Below are positions 23,952-33,726 of a stretch of DNA of 64,000 bases, in pieces (positions within the stretch are counted from its first letter, which is position 1; each line of letters starts with the position of its first letter). The notes below the pieces were generated by a model. It saw only the letters and a list, made by a program, of their open reading frames with translations. It did no database searches and was not told where the DNA came from. The DNA comes from Serratia symbiotica str. 'Cinara cedri' (GTDB lineage Bacteria > Pseudomonadota > Gammaproteobacteria > Enterobacterales > Enterobacteriaceae). The stretch lies in contig CP002295.1 of the NCBI GenBank assembly GCA_000238975.1, forward strand, positions 558,001-622,000, in the 5' to 3' direction. Both the position numbers and the translations under genes were made by a program.

Positions 23952-26646
23952 GTGCTCTCCTGTTTATGCATATTATATTTAAGCTGAACAGGTATAAGAT
24001 TACTTTTTTATTTATTGAATTCATAATTTTAGTGATTTGGTATTAATAAAGCTCATTCTTAATATACACCTTACATGTTTCGAGAAGAACTATTTAAACA
24101 GGTAAGGCTCATTTATTTTAGCGCGACTATCCAGTTAAAAGTTAAATTTATTAAGTATTATGATCATGTAATTAATATAGTACATTTTGTAGTACATTTT
24201 GCTACACATAAAATATATTTAATATTTTATACATTTAGTCCTTTTCCTTACTATAATCGCGGAGGGGTATTAGATAATAGTTTTTTGCAGTTTCCTAGAT
24301 CGCTGAAGTAAGGTTATGTATATTTTCTGCAAAACAGGTGATTGACTGTTACATATCTAGTACTCACGCTACGCTAAAGATAACAGGATCATGTATCAAA
24401 ATAGTTAATTGCGTAAGATAGAGATCGATGATAGTAAAAGTGCTAGATTAATTTTATTTTAATTAATTTTTATACTATTAATAATGCTAATGAGTAGTAA
24501 ATTTTAATTGGATATTTATAGTGTTTATATTAATGGCACTACCAATGAGTTCTATTATTAGAAGTTATACTATTTAAATAGCAATGAAGCTAGTTAAGTA
24601 TTAGTACTAGAATTGGATAAGTATTAAACTGTTATCCTAAGTAAGTAAGCATAATGTAATAATCTATTAGCGCTGAGATATTAATTAGTAGTCGATTAGC
24701 AGTCGATTAGTACTATTTAATTATATCGTTATAAAAATCTTAATTGTTGCTATTTCTCTGTGAATAAGGAGAAAAATATAGTTTTTTATTGGCTTTAGTC
24801 TTTGTTAGATCTAGTTATAACGAAGATATATATCTTATTGGTTAGACTAAAGCTATTTATTATTAAGTACAAGAATTAATATAATTATATCATGTAGTAG
24901 TAAGTAGTAGTTAATGTAGTTTTATGCTAAACTGGCATGATACTGATCAGAGATAATGGAATGAGATATTTTTTATAACATATAGTTTATCTATCTATAA
25001 TCAACTTGACGCCGCGTGTTTTGCAATGCAGATTAAATCAGTTATTTAGCTTATTTTGTTTAGTCGCTAAGCAAGTACCAAGTATCTGCTAACTACTATT
25101 TAATTATAGTGAATTGCTCTAGACTTTGATAGTTTATGTTTATATAATTTTAAATGCACTCAATATTAAATTCTAATAAATTTTAAGTTATAATTTACTA
25201 TTTTAAATAGTAAATATATATTTCTGTCTTCCGCAGTAATTCTTCACTAAAAGCAAATATATTTTATCTATTTAAGTAATTTATATGGCCCCTAAATCTA
25301 AATATAAAGATATTGTCATTCTGTTGCCTTGAGTTTACAATGTATAAAATTAAATCATTAGTATGATTAGAGTAATAGTAGCATATTGATGCTCAATACT
25401 AAATATGATGCAAGTAATGTTATTTAATAAATTATCTTTTAGATAGTGTCATACTTTAATTGACGTGAATAATTAGTGTTTCTATTCCATTGATATATCA
25501 ATAGAATATTTTATTGTTCAATAAAAGTCAATTTATTGTATTCAGTACTATAGGTTTTCTTTGGGTATAAATAATAAGCTAATTGTATTATTATTTTAAT
25601 ATGTTATTGTTCCTACCAATAGACTGTAATTTTAGTGTTATAGAAAATATCTAGTGCTTAAGTTTGCATGAAATAAAGAATAATAATTATATCAAAATGT
25701 TATGGTTTTGTGTTGTATATTATATTGAGTGAGCATTATAGCTATAATAGTGATTTATGATAGTAATCATAGGATTTTAATATTTGCATATTACTTAATA
25801 ACTTACGCTATTTTTTAATTCTAGGTTATTATAATTTTTGTTATTTAACTTTTGCATCTTTCTAGTATTTGCTATTATACCAAGTTGAGTAGAGATATTA
25901 GTATAAAATATATGACGAGGATATTTTATAGTAGCTATTAGTAGCTACTGCTGGTATAAGCCTAGTGATTTTATATTGGTGTGTTTTTATTATAGTGGCG
26001 CGTTATCTTGCATAGGTAATCATGCATTATACATGTATATTTATAGTTTGATAACATAAATGTGATGTTAGTTTTTTGTAGTTACTTAGGTTGCTTTAAT
26101 GAATTATAATGGTAAATAAGAGATCTATGTGTACTTAAATATATAGTTTATTACTATTAGCGTAATTAAAATATCGTAGATCAAACGTATTTTAATAATT
26201 TAAATATAGTACGATATTACTAAATTTAGTTAAGTGTTAGCTGATATTTGTTATGTTTTTTCTAAAAGGACGAGATTTTTATCACTTGGTTAACATTTGC
26301 ATATTTTGCAGTACATATTTACTTTATTTATCATTCTACTTTTATACTATTGCTATTTTAGTGTTTTTATTTGCGCTATTGTAATATTATTGTTTTTCTA
26401 ATAAAAATATTTTATGTTATTGATAATTTTAATGATGTTGTTATTTGGTAGGATAATATAATATAGAATTTTTTATTCTAATTAATATTTAAGTTTAATT
26501 AAATGTATATTATTGTAAAGGTAGTGTTAAATTATATTATTAGATAATATAGTTAAGGTGATTAAGACGTTATTGCGAGATGAATAGTCTATATTTCCTG
26601 TCAAGGAAGTAATAGTATTAATTCAGTTTATTATATGATAAGTAAT

Positions 26647-26668
26647 ATTGTTCTAATAACAGAACAAT
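26647..26668. repeat. Inverted repeat with 8-bp perfect arms
   Basis: ATTGTTCT (26647-26654) pairs exactly with AGAACAAT (26661-26668) around a six-base loop. It directly abuts the octamer microsatellite that begins at 26669. A hairpin could promote polymerase slippage in the adjacent repeat, which is inference. Confidence 0.7.
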
Positions 26669-26708
26669 GTGTACTTGTGTACTTGTGTACTTGTGTACTT
26701 GTGTACTT
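26669..26708. repeat. 8-bp tandem repeat, five copies
   Basis: The unit GTGTACTT is repeated five times without mismatch and followed by a partial copy. It lies about 380 bases upstream of tolQ, in the only leader of the Tol-Pal operon. Whether transcription starts upstream or downstream of it is unknown. Confidence 0.95.
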
Positions 26709-27088
26709 GTGTTTCACATTGAGTAAAAATTTCATTCATAATAACTATGTTGAGGATATCTTAGTGAATATATTTGTTTTATTTATTTGATGTATAATGG
26801 CGTAACATTTATCTCCAGATAATCTTGATGTAGATTATGTCAATAAAGATTATGTTAATAAATAGTTAAAAGTTCAGGGTATAGTTAAGTATTAGGGTAT
26901 AATTAAGTAAAAGTTAAGCGTACAATCGATATTGTTTGTATGGCTTATGTATATGTTATTAATGTATTGTAAATAGAGACATTATTCTAGTGAATAATTT
27001 CATTCAATGACTTAATTTGTTGGTTGATACTAAATAAAGCTGAGAGTACTTTCTAAATACATTATCGTGGAGTAAAGCAGTAACTAAC

Positions 27089-27763
27089 ATGAATATCTTA
27101 GATTTATTTTTAAAAGCTAGCTTACCGGTTAAGTTGATTATCTTGATTTTAATATGTTTTTCGGTGGTCTCTTGGGCTATTATAATTCAGCGCACACGTA
27201 TCTTAAATGCTGCAAGATACGATGTTGTAGCCTTTGAGGATAAATTTTGGTCTGGTACTGATCTTACTAGTTTATATAAGGAGATTCAGGCACGTTGCGA
27301 TAGCTTGAATGCTTTAGAGCAAGTTTTTTATGTTGGTTTTAAAGAGTTTGTTCGATTGCATCGCACCAATAATAATTCACCAGAATCAGTTATTGAAGGG
27401 GTCATGAGAGCAATGCGTATCTCAATGCATCGTGAGTTAGCGGTTCTAGAAAGTTATATTTCATTTCTCGGCACTGTTGGTTCGATTAGCCCATATATTG
27501 GTTTGTTCGGTACAGTGTGGGGAATAATGCACGCTTTTATTCCATTAGGTATGGTTAAGCAGGCTACTTTGCAAATGGTGGCACCTGGTATTGTTGAAGC
27601 GTTAATAGCTACTGCGATCGGTCTTTTTGCTGCGATACCTGCTGTAATTGCCTACAATCGTTTTACTCAGTGTATTAATAAACTTGAGCAAAATTATTAC
27701 AACTTTATGGAAGAGTTGACTGCTATTTTACATCGTCAAGTTTTCTCTAGCACCTGTAAATAA
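27089..27763 (+). CDS. tolQ: Tol-Pal inner-membrane proton channel subunit TolQ
   Basis: TolQ forms, with TolR, the proton-driven motor of the Tol-Pal system that pulls in the outer membrane during division. The 224 residues match E. coli TolQ (230) from [11 protein letters not shown] onward. Three membrane segments are clear, with the conserved block [20 protein letters not shown] near residue 132 and [22 protein letters not shown] near 170. In E. coli the protein begins three residues earlier (MTDMNIL). Here those codons read GTA-ACT-AAC, so the ancestral start is no longer a usable start codon. The ATG at 27089 lies 16 bases after the GGAG at 27069-27072, an unusually long gap, so translation may be weak. 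tolR follows after nine bases. Confidence 0.96.
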   Translation: MNILDLFLKASLPVKLIILILICFSVVSWAIIIQRTRILNAARYDVVAFEDKFWSGTDLTSLYKEIQARCDSLNALEQVFYVGFKEFVRLHRTNNNSPESVIEGVMRAMRISMHRELAVLESYISFLGTVGSISPYIGLFGTVWGIMHAFIPLGMVKQATLQMVAPGIVEALIATAIGLFAAIPAVIAYNRFTQCINKLEQNYYNFMEELTAILHRQVFSSTCK

Positions 27764-27772
27764 ATAGATGAT

Positions 27773-28204
27773 ATGATATCTAGAATGCCGGGGCGACATA
27801 GGCTTAAACTGACGTCAGAAATTAATATTGTGCCTCTACTTGATGTGTTGTTAGTATTGGTGCTTATTTTCATGGCAACCGTCCCGGTTATTACTCAAAG
27901 TGTAGAAGTTGATTTACCCAGTGCTGCTAATTCTCACATAGTTTTTAGTACTGATAATATGCCGGTGATTCTTGAGGTATCTAGGATTGGTCAATATACA
28001 CTCGTGATAAATCATAAGCGTATGGTATTGTTGCCATCTGATCATATGACAGCCTTAGTAAAATTACGTTTGATCGTCAATCCGAAAACTATTTTTTTAA
28101 TTGGTGGTGCAAAGGATGTTCCTTATGATGAAATTATCAAGGCATTGAACATTCTTCATCAGTTGGGCGCAAGATCCATTGGTCTTATGACTAAACCAAT
28201 TTGA
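27773..28204 (+). CDS. tolR: Tol-Pal inner-membrane subunit TolR
   Basis: TolR is an ExbD-like protein with one N-terminal membrane helix and a periplasmic domain. It couples the TolQ channel to TolA. The 143-residue product equals E. coli TolR (142) in length. The membrane helix after SEINIVPLLDVLLVLVLIF contains the essential proton-carrying Asp (LLDVLL). The periplasmic part holds VITQSVEVDLPSA and NPKTIFLIGGAKDVPYDEII, ending GLMTKPI. I use ATG 27773, nine bases after tolQ. An ATG four codons later is also possible. The short gap implies translation coupled to tolQ. The gene looks fully functional. Confidence 0.96.
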   Translation: MISRMPGRHRLKLTSEINIVPLLDVLLVLVLIFMATVPVITQSVEVDLPSAANSHIVFSTDNMPVILEVSRIGQYTLVINHKRMVLLPSDHMTALVKLRLIVNPKTIFLIGGAKDVPYDEIIKALNILHQLGARSIGLMTKPI

Positions 28205-28304
28205 TCTTAATATAATGCTTAATATACTAAATGTTATAACGTTATAATGTTCTAGATTATAAACACTATCTATAAGCAACATTCGTTCGTTTTAGGGATT
28301 TATT

Positions 28305-29168
28305 TTGGTAAAGGTTACTGCGCAAAACTATAATCTTAATCATGCCATAATTGTTTCAGTTGGTCTACACTTGATATTAATTATACTTTTTATTTGGGGA
28401 GTCCCACATAAAAATATTATAAGCGCTGGCAGTATACTTAATGATCCTATTGTTAATGCATTAATAATTGATCCTAGTTCCATAGATTCTATGTCGGAGC
28501 AATATAATAACCAAGTGCAGCAGTTTAATAATACTCAGCGTACTGAGAAGTTAAATCAGAAAAAAATACAGCAGAAGACTGAAGGACCAAAACAGAAGCA
28601 GGTATTAGCACAGCATCATTTAAAGGGACTGGAAAAAGAACGACTCGCGCTACAAGAAAAAACGATCAAATCAGCTAAAATTGTAGTGGAACATAAAAAA
28701 TTAGTGAAATCTGCAATAATAGAGGGTAAGGATTATGAAAAAAATGTTAAGATATTAACCCCGCCAGCCAAAGTGGAGGGCAATAAAGTCGCGATTGTGA
28801 TGAAAGATAAGAATAAATTATCTATTGACACAGATCATAAAGTTGCAGGGCATGCTACGTTAGCTGAGCAGTCTGATACCAAGAGCTCAGTATCTATGAG
28901 TGCCGATTTTAGTCGTTATATAGGGCAGATTCGGGGCGCAATCCAAGATAAGTTTTATGACCCCAGTTTATTTCGTGGTAAAACTTGCAATTTACGTATC
29001 AAGTTAGCACCAGATGGTTTATTGATGAGTGTGCAGAAGCTAGATGGTGATTCATTGTTATGTCAGGCGGCAGTATCTGCTGTTAAATCAGCAGAGATGC
29101 CTAAACCGTTAAACGATACTATTTATCAGCATTTTAAAAATTTTACATTAGGATTTAAGCCATCATAA
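28305..29168 (+). CDS. tolA: Tol-Pal periplasm-spanning protein TolA
   Basis: TolA spans the periplasm from an N-terminal inner-membrane helix to a C-terminal domain that contacts Pal and TolB. The product has 287 residues against 421 in E. coli. The N-terminal anchor (NHAIIVSVGLHLILIILFIW) and the C-terminal globular domain (YIGQIRGAIQDKFYDP, GKTCNLRIKLAPDG, CQAAVSAVKSAEMPKP, ending near FKPS) are intact. The shortening is all in the central Lys/Gln/Glu-rich helical domain II, whose length varies between species. The start is TTG at 28305: AGGGA lies six bases upstream, and the product aligns residue by residue with the E. coli N-terminus. tolR ends 100 bases upstream. Downstream, tolB is unusually far away. 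Confidence 0.95.
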   Translation: MVKVTAQNYNLNHAIIVSVGLHLILIILFIWGVPHKNIISAGSILNDPIVNALIIDPSSIDSMSEQYNNQVQQFNNTQRTEKLNQKKIQQKTEGPKQKQVLAQHHLKGLEKERLALQEKTIKSAKIVVEHKKLVKSAIIEGKDYEKNVKILTPPAKVEGNKVAIVMKDKNKLSIDTDHKVAGHATLAEQSDTKSSVSMSADFSRYIGQIRGAIQDKFYDPSLFRGKTCNLRIKLAPDGLLMSVQKLDGDSLLCQAAVSAVKSAEMPKPLNDTIYQHFKNFTLGFKPS

Positions 29169-30342
29169 TACTTGATTAATACATTGATGCTCAGTAGGGA
29201 GGAGGTATTATATATTATTAAGTAAATTTTTATATAAGAAGTTGATAAAGTATCTAATATAATAGGTAAATCAGATACATTTAATCAATAGGTTGTGAAT
29301 TAATTGAAACTAGCATAAGTATTTTGTTAATCTAGATAAAATTAATAAGGGGATGAGATTGAATGAGTCTTATTAAGATAAAAGAGCAGTTTTATTAAGA
29401 TATAAGATCGTTAATCTAAGTTGCTTCATTAAGAGCTATTACGACTAGAGAGATTATAATGTAGAATAGTTGGTTAAGAATTAAAAATATATCATTATAT
29501 CTTAACTGTTCAGGGTAGTTTAAAATACCGCGTTCTTATTGTTTTATTATTATAAATCTAGATATTAGAGCCATAGAATAGGGATATATTCTATGATTTT
29601 ATTAATAGTTTTTATCTATAGAGGTTAATGTGAGTATATGAATTTTAATACATATCTTTTTAATATATATCTAAGGTAAATTAGATTTTAATTTTCACCA
29701 GCAATCAATAAAGTAAAGATCTTAATGTTATTGTACTGTGAGTTTAATATGTAGTTTCTGGTATATATATTAATTTAGTTAGTCATAATATTGAACTGAC
29801 TTAGTAAGTGAGATTGTATTAGTTTGTTGATTGTAAACATATTGTTTAAATAAAGTAATATGGATAGGTATCATAATCTTTTCAAATATGTATGAATGAT
29901 AATATACATGATAATATATGTTATGGATAGAGATATACGTATAATCAAACATGAGACATAAGGAAGTGATGTACTAAGTTGTATCGTTAGTGCAACAGGG
30001 TGAGAACGGGGCGAGTAAGTATCTATGCGTTGCTTACATGTATTACAAGGTGTTTATTGGTCAGGGGTTGTAAATAACAAAATAAGTTACTTGTAACTTA
30101 ATGCATTCATAGATATATGATGTTCCTATGATTTTATTCATTCTAAAAATTTATACTATATATATTTTATATATTATTTTATTTTTTACGCAATAGTCAT
30201 ATTCCTTTGTCTTTCTTATCAAATTTTCAGTGTGATATAGTATTATTATAATAGAGCGCTGTTTAAAGTCAATTAATAGTATTTATATAATTTTATTTGT
30301 ATTGGCGATTGAAATTTTACCTATTTAACATAGGTATGTTAT
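29169..30342. other. 1.2-kb noncoding expansion between tolA and tolB
   Basis: In E. coli tolA and tolB are separated by roughly a hundred bases with no gene between. Here more than 1.1 kb of noncoding DNA intervenes. No frame resembles a known protein. A comparatively G+C-rich patch lies at about 29990-30070, and a hairpin with arms TAAGTTAC/GTAACTTA at 30083-30100. The patch might be the core of an eroded insertion element, but no terminal repeats or transposase motif were recognised. Confidence 0.6.
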
Positions 30343-30378
30343 CTAGACAAGGCGGATGAGCTAGACAAGGCGGATGAG
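30343..30378. repeat. 18-bp tandem duplication covering the tolB ribosome binding site
   Basis: An 18-base unit starting CTAGACAAGGCGG is present twice in direct succession, 30343-30360 and 30361-30378. Each copy carries the Shine-Dalgarno-like AAGGCGG. The second copy abuts the tolB start, and the first sits 18 bases further out. Only the proximal copy is at a usable distance. Confidence 0.95.
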
Positions 30379-31674
30379 GTGATGCAGGTATTTCGAATTG
30401 TATTAGGTGTTTTAATGCTATGGATTTCTGTTATTTATGCAGAAGTACACATTGAAATTACTGAAGGTGTTAATTCCATTATCCCAATTGCTGTGGTGCC
30501 ATTTAGGTGGAGTAGTGCTAGTGGCACTCTTCCAGAAGATATTGGTAAGATTGTCAAAGCGGATTTGCATAATAGTGGTAAATTTAATTTAATTAATATA
30601 TTACATATACCACAGTACCCTACTTCTGTATCAGAAGTCACTCCTTCTGTTTGGCGCGCCTTAGGCATTAATGTTTTAGTTGTTGGACAAGTGCAACTTG
30701 GCTTGGATGGTAGTTATCTAATTTCCTATCAATTAGTGGATATATCAGGAGCTTTAAGTAGAGTGCTAGCAGAAAATCAGTTTAAAGTAACCTCACAATG
30801 GTTACGTTATTCTGCACATACTATTAGTGACGAGATATTTGAAAAGTTAATAGAGACTAAGGGTGCTTTTCGCACTCGCATTGCTTATGTAGTAAAGAGT
30901 AATAGTGCAAAAATGCACTATGAACTGCGCGTAGCGGATTATGATGGCTATAACCAGTTTACCGTACATCTTTCTCCTGAGCCACTTATGTCACCTGTTT
31001 GGTCACCAGATGGTAACAAGATTGCTTATGTGACTTTTGAAAGTGGTCATTCGGAATTGGTGGTACAAACACTATCTAACGGGGAAATACGTCAAATTGC
31101 CTCTTTCCCGCGTCATAATGGTGCACCAGCATTCTCTCCAGATGGTAGTCGCTTAGCATTTGCACTCTCTAAGAGTGGGAGCCTAAACTTATATGTCATG
31201 GATTTTAGTTCAGGTAATATAAGCCAGATAACGGATAGTCGTAGTAACAATACTGAACCTACTTGGTTTCCAGATGGCCAGACTTTGGCTTATACTTCAG
31301 ATCAAGGAGGGCGTCCGCAAATTTATAAAATTAGTGCTAGTGGAGGGGTGTCTCAACGCCTAACATGGGAAGGATCTTCTAATCAAAACTCTAAGGTAAG
31401 TTTTGATGGTAAATTTTTAGTCATGGTGCAGTCCAATAATGGCGTTCAGCACATTGCTAAGCAAGATCTTCAGTCAGGTTTTGTTCAAGTACTAACTGAT
31501 ACTCTAATCGATGAAACGCCTAGTATTTCGCCAAATGGTAATATGATTATTTATAGTGCAATGCAAGGTATGGGCTCTGTGTTATATGTAGTATCTAGTA
31601 ATGGGTTTTTTAATTCATTACTGCCGGCAACTAATGGACAAGTAAAATCCCCAGCTTGGTCGCCATATTTATAA
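30379..31674 (+). CDS. tolB: Tol-Pal periplasmic beta-propeller TolB
   Basis: TolB is a periplasmic protein that binds Pal and TolA and regulates Pal's grip on peptidoglycan. The 431 residues match E. coli TolB (430). A signal peptide ([14 protein letters not shown], cleavage before EVHIEI) is followed by the alpha/beta domain ([13 protein letters not shown]) and a six-bladed propeller. The blade motifs are visible: [66 protein letters not shown] and a final PAWSPYL. The start is GTG 30379 or ATG 30382. GTG keeps exact alignment with the E. coli start (MMQ against MKQ), and both fit the AAGGCGG at 30367-30373. pal follows after 51 bases. The gene looks intact. Confidence 0.96.
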   Translation: MMQVFRIVLGVLMLWISVIYAEVHIEITEGVNSIIPIAVVPFRWSSASGTLPEDIGKIVKADLHNSGKFNLINILHIPQYPTSVSEVTPSVWRALGINVLVVGQVQLGLDGSYLISYQLVDISGALSRVLAENQFKVTSQWLRYSAHTISDEIFEKLIETKGAFRTRIAYVVKSNSAKMHYELRVADYDGYNQFTVHLSPEPLMSPVWSPDGNKIAYVTFESGHSELVVQTLSNGEIRQIASFPRHNGAPAFSPDGSRLAFALSKSGSLNLYVMDFSSGNISQITDSRSNNTEPTWFPDGQTLAYTSDQGGRPQIYKISASGGVSQRLTWEGSSNQNSKVSFDGKFLVMVQSNNGVQHIAKQDLQSGFVQVLTDTLIDETPSISPNGNMIIYSAMQGMGSVLYVVSSNGFFNSLLPATNGQVKSPAWSPYL

Positions 31675-31725
31675 TATATACAGTTAAGTTAATATATAGT
31701 AAATTATAATGAGGTTAAAATCTAA

Positions 31726-32235
31726 ATGAATAAGGCGCTAAAATGTTTTTTATTAGTATTGTCATTATTAGCTATAGTATCTTGTGATTCTCACAAGAGT
31801 ATAAAAGATGATCAAGCGGATATGAGCATGAGTACTACTAATAATATAGAAAATAGTGGCAGTCAATTTTCTTCCGAGAGGTTATCTCGTTTGCAGATAC
31901 AGACGCTAAAAAAGGAAAATATTATTTATTTTGAGCTCGATAAGTATAATATTAGCGCGGATTTTGTACATATACTAGATGCGCATGTAAACTTCTTGCG
32001 GAATAACCACTTTTATAAAGTAACTATTGAAGGGCATGCAGATGAGCGTGGTACACCTGAATACAATATAGCCTTAGGTGAACTCCGTGCTAATGCAGTT
32101 AAGATGTACTTGCAAAGTCAAGGTATTTTAGCCGATCAGATCTCTATTGTTTCCTACGGTAAAGAAAAACCAGCTATACTTGGTCATAATGAAGTTGCTT
32201 ATGCTAAAAATCGTCGTGCTGTTCTAGTATATTAA
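31726..32235 (+). CDS. pal: Peptidoglycan-associated lipoprotein Pal
   Basis: Pal anchors the outer membrane to peptidoglycan through an OmpA-like domain and is recycled by TolB/TolA. The 169 residues (E. coli 173) start with a lipoprotein signal. The lipobox is IVSC, with the lipidated Cys at residue 20. A short linker follows, then the OmpA-like domain: [59 protein letters not shown] and the C-terminal KNRRAVLVY. The residue after the lipidated Cys is Asp (CDSH), where E. coli has Ser. Asp at this position is the classic inner-membrane retention signal for lipoproteins. A GAGGT lies about 11 bases before the ATG. cpoB follows after nine bases. Confidence 0.96.
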   Translation: MNKALKCFLLVLSLLAIVSCDSHKSIKDDQADMSMSTTNNIENSGSQFSSERLSRLQIQTLKKENIIYFELDKYNISADFVHILDAHVNFLRNNHFYKVTIEGHADERGTPEYNIALGELRANAVKMYLQSQGILADQISIVSYGKEKPAILGHNEVAYAKNRRAVLVY

Positions 32236-32244
32236 TAAATTAAT

Positions 32245-32637
32245 ATGAATATTAAATTTAGAGCATATATAGTTAGTGTATTACTGTTGATTGGCGGAGT
32301 AATTCCATCGGTGACTGTTGCCCAGGTGGTAATTAATAATGTCGGCTCTAGTGTTTTGGAAGAACTGATAATTTCATTACAACATATCAGTCATGCCCAT
32401 AGTCAGCTTTTAAATCAACTTCAACAACAGCTATCTGATAATCAGCATGATCTTGATATATTACGAGGTCAGATTCAGGAGAATAAATATCAATTAAATA
32501 TGGTGGCCGAGCAACAGAAAAAAATATATCAATATATCAGCGATCTTAGTAATAGCACTAAGCAGCTTGAGGCTGAGGTGGTTAAGGGTAATGCTCATCT
32601 TAATAAGTCCCTTGATATTATTAGCCCTCTTAAGTAA
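32245..32637 (+). CDS. cpoB: Truncated CpoB (YbgF), N-terminal coiled-coil part only
   Basis: CpoB is a periplasmic protein that links the Tol machine to peptidoglycan synthase PBP1B. An N-terminal coiled coil trimerises and binds TolA, and a C-terminal TPR domain follows. Here only 130 residues remain of about 263. A signal peptide ends in VTVAQ, and the coiled coil (HAHSQLLNQLQQQLSDNQHD, LRGQIQENKYQLNMV) closely matches E. coli. After about residue 105 the sequence no longer matches, and it stops at 32637. No TPR remnant was found in the next 500 bases. There is no obvious Shine-Dalgarno, so translation may depend on pal nine bases upstream. It may be a trimmed functional protein or a pseudogene caught midway. 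Confidence 0.88.
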   Translation: MNIKFRAYIVSVLLLIGGVIPSVTVAQVVINNVGSSVLEELIISLQHISHAHSQLLNQLQQQLSDNQHDLDILRGQIQENKYQLNMVAEQQKKIYQYISDLSNSTKQLEAEVVKGNAHLNKSLDIISPLK

Positions 32638-33142
32638 TTAGTGGATTGACTATGCACAATTTTTATCTAGTCATCAAAGATCACGTATGAGTGGTAATAT
32701 TATTACTGCCCTTTTTGTATTAGTAGGTAAAGTCTATCTACTGGTTAAATAATAATTTATTGTCTAGTATACTTCTTATAACACAACTACTTGATAATAT
32801 AGTTAATAGGTTATTATGTATACTATGTTTATTAGTAGTGATTAAAGAATAATCTAGGATAGTCTTAAGTGAAGTATACTATATATACATTAAGTGTTTA
32901 ATTATGTAGAAAAAGCTGCGTAATCAATCTAAAGCAGTATTGTTAATACGTACTTAAAGAGTACTAATTAATAAGTTATTTGTGCTAGTAAGAAACGTAT
33001 AAATGTTTAATAGGTGATAAGATAGCCGTATAGTAATTATTTTTTCTATTTTAGAAAAAATATAATTTTTAACTGATTAATTAAAAAATTAATGTTGCAC
33101 TAAAAAGATAAATTAGTAATATATGTAGGTATTATCAGATAT
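32638..33142. other. Spacer between cpoB and tRNA-Lys
   Basis: About 500 bases. The missing CpoB TPR domain would have occupied this stretch, but I could not recognise any of it in any frame. No promoter with convincing -35 and -10 hexamers was identified for the tRNA. Confidence 0.55.
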
Positions 33143-33216
33143 GGGTCGTTAGCTCAGCTGGTAGAGCAGTTGACTTTTTAATCAATTGGTCGCAGGTTCG
33201 AATCCTGCACGACCCA
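33143..33216 (+). tRNA. lysT: tRNA-Lys(UUU) with an 8-nucleotide anticodon loop
   Basis: The sequence is nearly identical to E. coli tRNA-Lys. The acceptor stem is 33143-33149 with 33209-33215, the D-arm 33152-33167, the anticodon stem GTTGA/TCAAT at 33169-33173 and 33182-33186, and the T-arm 33192-33208. Discriminator A is at 33216. The anticodon loop reads C-TTTTT-AA (33174-33181), eight bases, where E. coli has C-TTTT-AA, seven bases. All stems pair normally. The D-loop has one T-to-C change. The 3' CCA is not encoded (TCA follows), so CCA must be added enzymatically. Its place between the tol-pal operon and pnuC matches the E. coli lysT cluster, reduced here to one gene. The symbol follows that position. 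Confidence 0.93.
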
Positions 33217-33726
33217 TCAATTTTAAAATTTAAAAATATGTAATATTCATAATTATAAAATCATTAATTGATAGTTTTGTATTTATTAGTAAAATATTAG
33301 TGTGTATTTATGATTTCAACATACAACACACAACACACAAGGAGTATGTTGTTATTTACTATATTTTAGTATATTAAATGTGATTGAATCAGTATAAAAT
33401 ATTCACATATTTATTATTTTTAATTTTTATTCATTTATTTATTATATTAGATAAGATAATATATGTTATGTAGTTTGTTTTAATTGAAAAAATAGTGCAG
33501 TATATCTATAAAATATTTTTTTCAATAAAAATATCAAGATTAATAAACATCCCTCTTTATAAAAGATTGTTTTATTGTATAATACTATTAGTATAGTATT
33601 ATTACAATGCTATTTTTTAAATCTTTTTACTTAAAATAAATAAACTGTATTTATTATATTTTTTTAAATTTTCTACTGGATTTTATGGCATAGTTTATAA
33701 TGCATACTAAAGTGAATATTTAATTA
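33217..33726. other. Spacer where nadA lies in E. coli
   Basis: About 500 bases between tRNA-Lys and pnuC. In E. coli the remaining lys/val tRNAs and nadA occupy this place. No tRNA remnant and no piece of quinolinate synthase was recognised. A short CAACACA-type repeat lies near 33320-33342. Confidence 0.6.

Larger units (their letters stand above)
23952..27088. other. Gene-free spacer between nadR and tolQ
   Basis: About 3.1 kb. In E. coli radA precedes nadR, and ybgC precedes tolQ. Neither could be recognised. A 78-codon frame at 24075-24311 looks like chance. Short repeats are present: an 11-base unit AGTCGATTAG(C/T) twice at 24690-24711, a hairpin at 26647-26668 and a five-copy octamer at 26669-26708. 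The tolQ leader with GGAG at 27069-27072 closes the interval. Confidence 0.6.

Noticed and set aside
24075-24311. 78-codon open frame beyond nadR
   Set aside because: Low-complexity AT-driven sequence rich in Phe, Tyr and Ile, with no match to RadA, which would be expected nearby. Treated as chance.
29990-30070. Insertion-sequence remnant in the tolA-tolB gap
   Set aside because: Only base composition suggests it. No inverted terminal repeats, target duplication or transposase motif could be identified, so it is not listed as a mobile element.
33143-33216. The eight-base-loop tRNA-Lys as a suppressor of the nadR, pnuC and pgl frameshifts
   Set aside because: A four-base reader of AAAA would need such a quadruplet at or near each shift site. 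None of the three sites has one, so a direct link is not supported.
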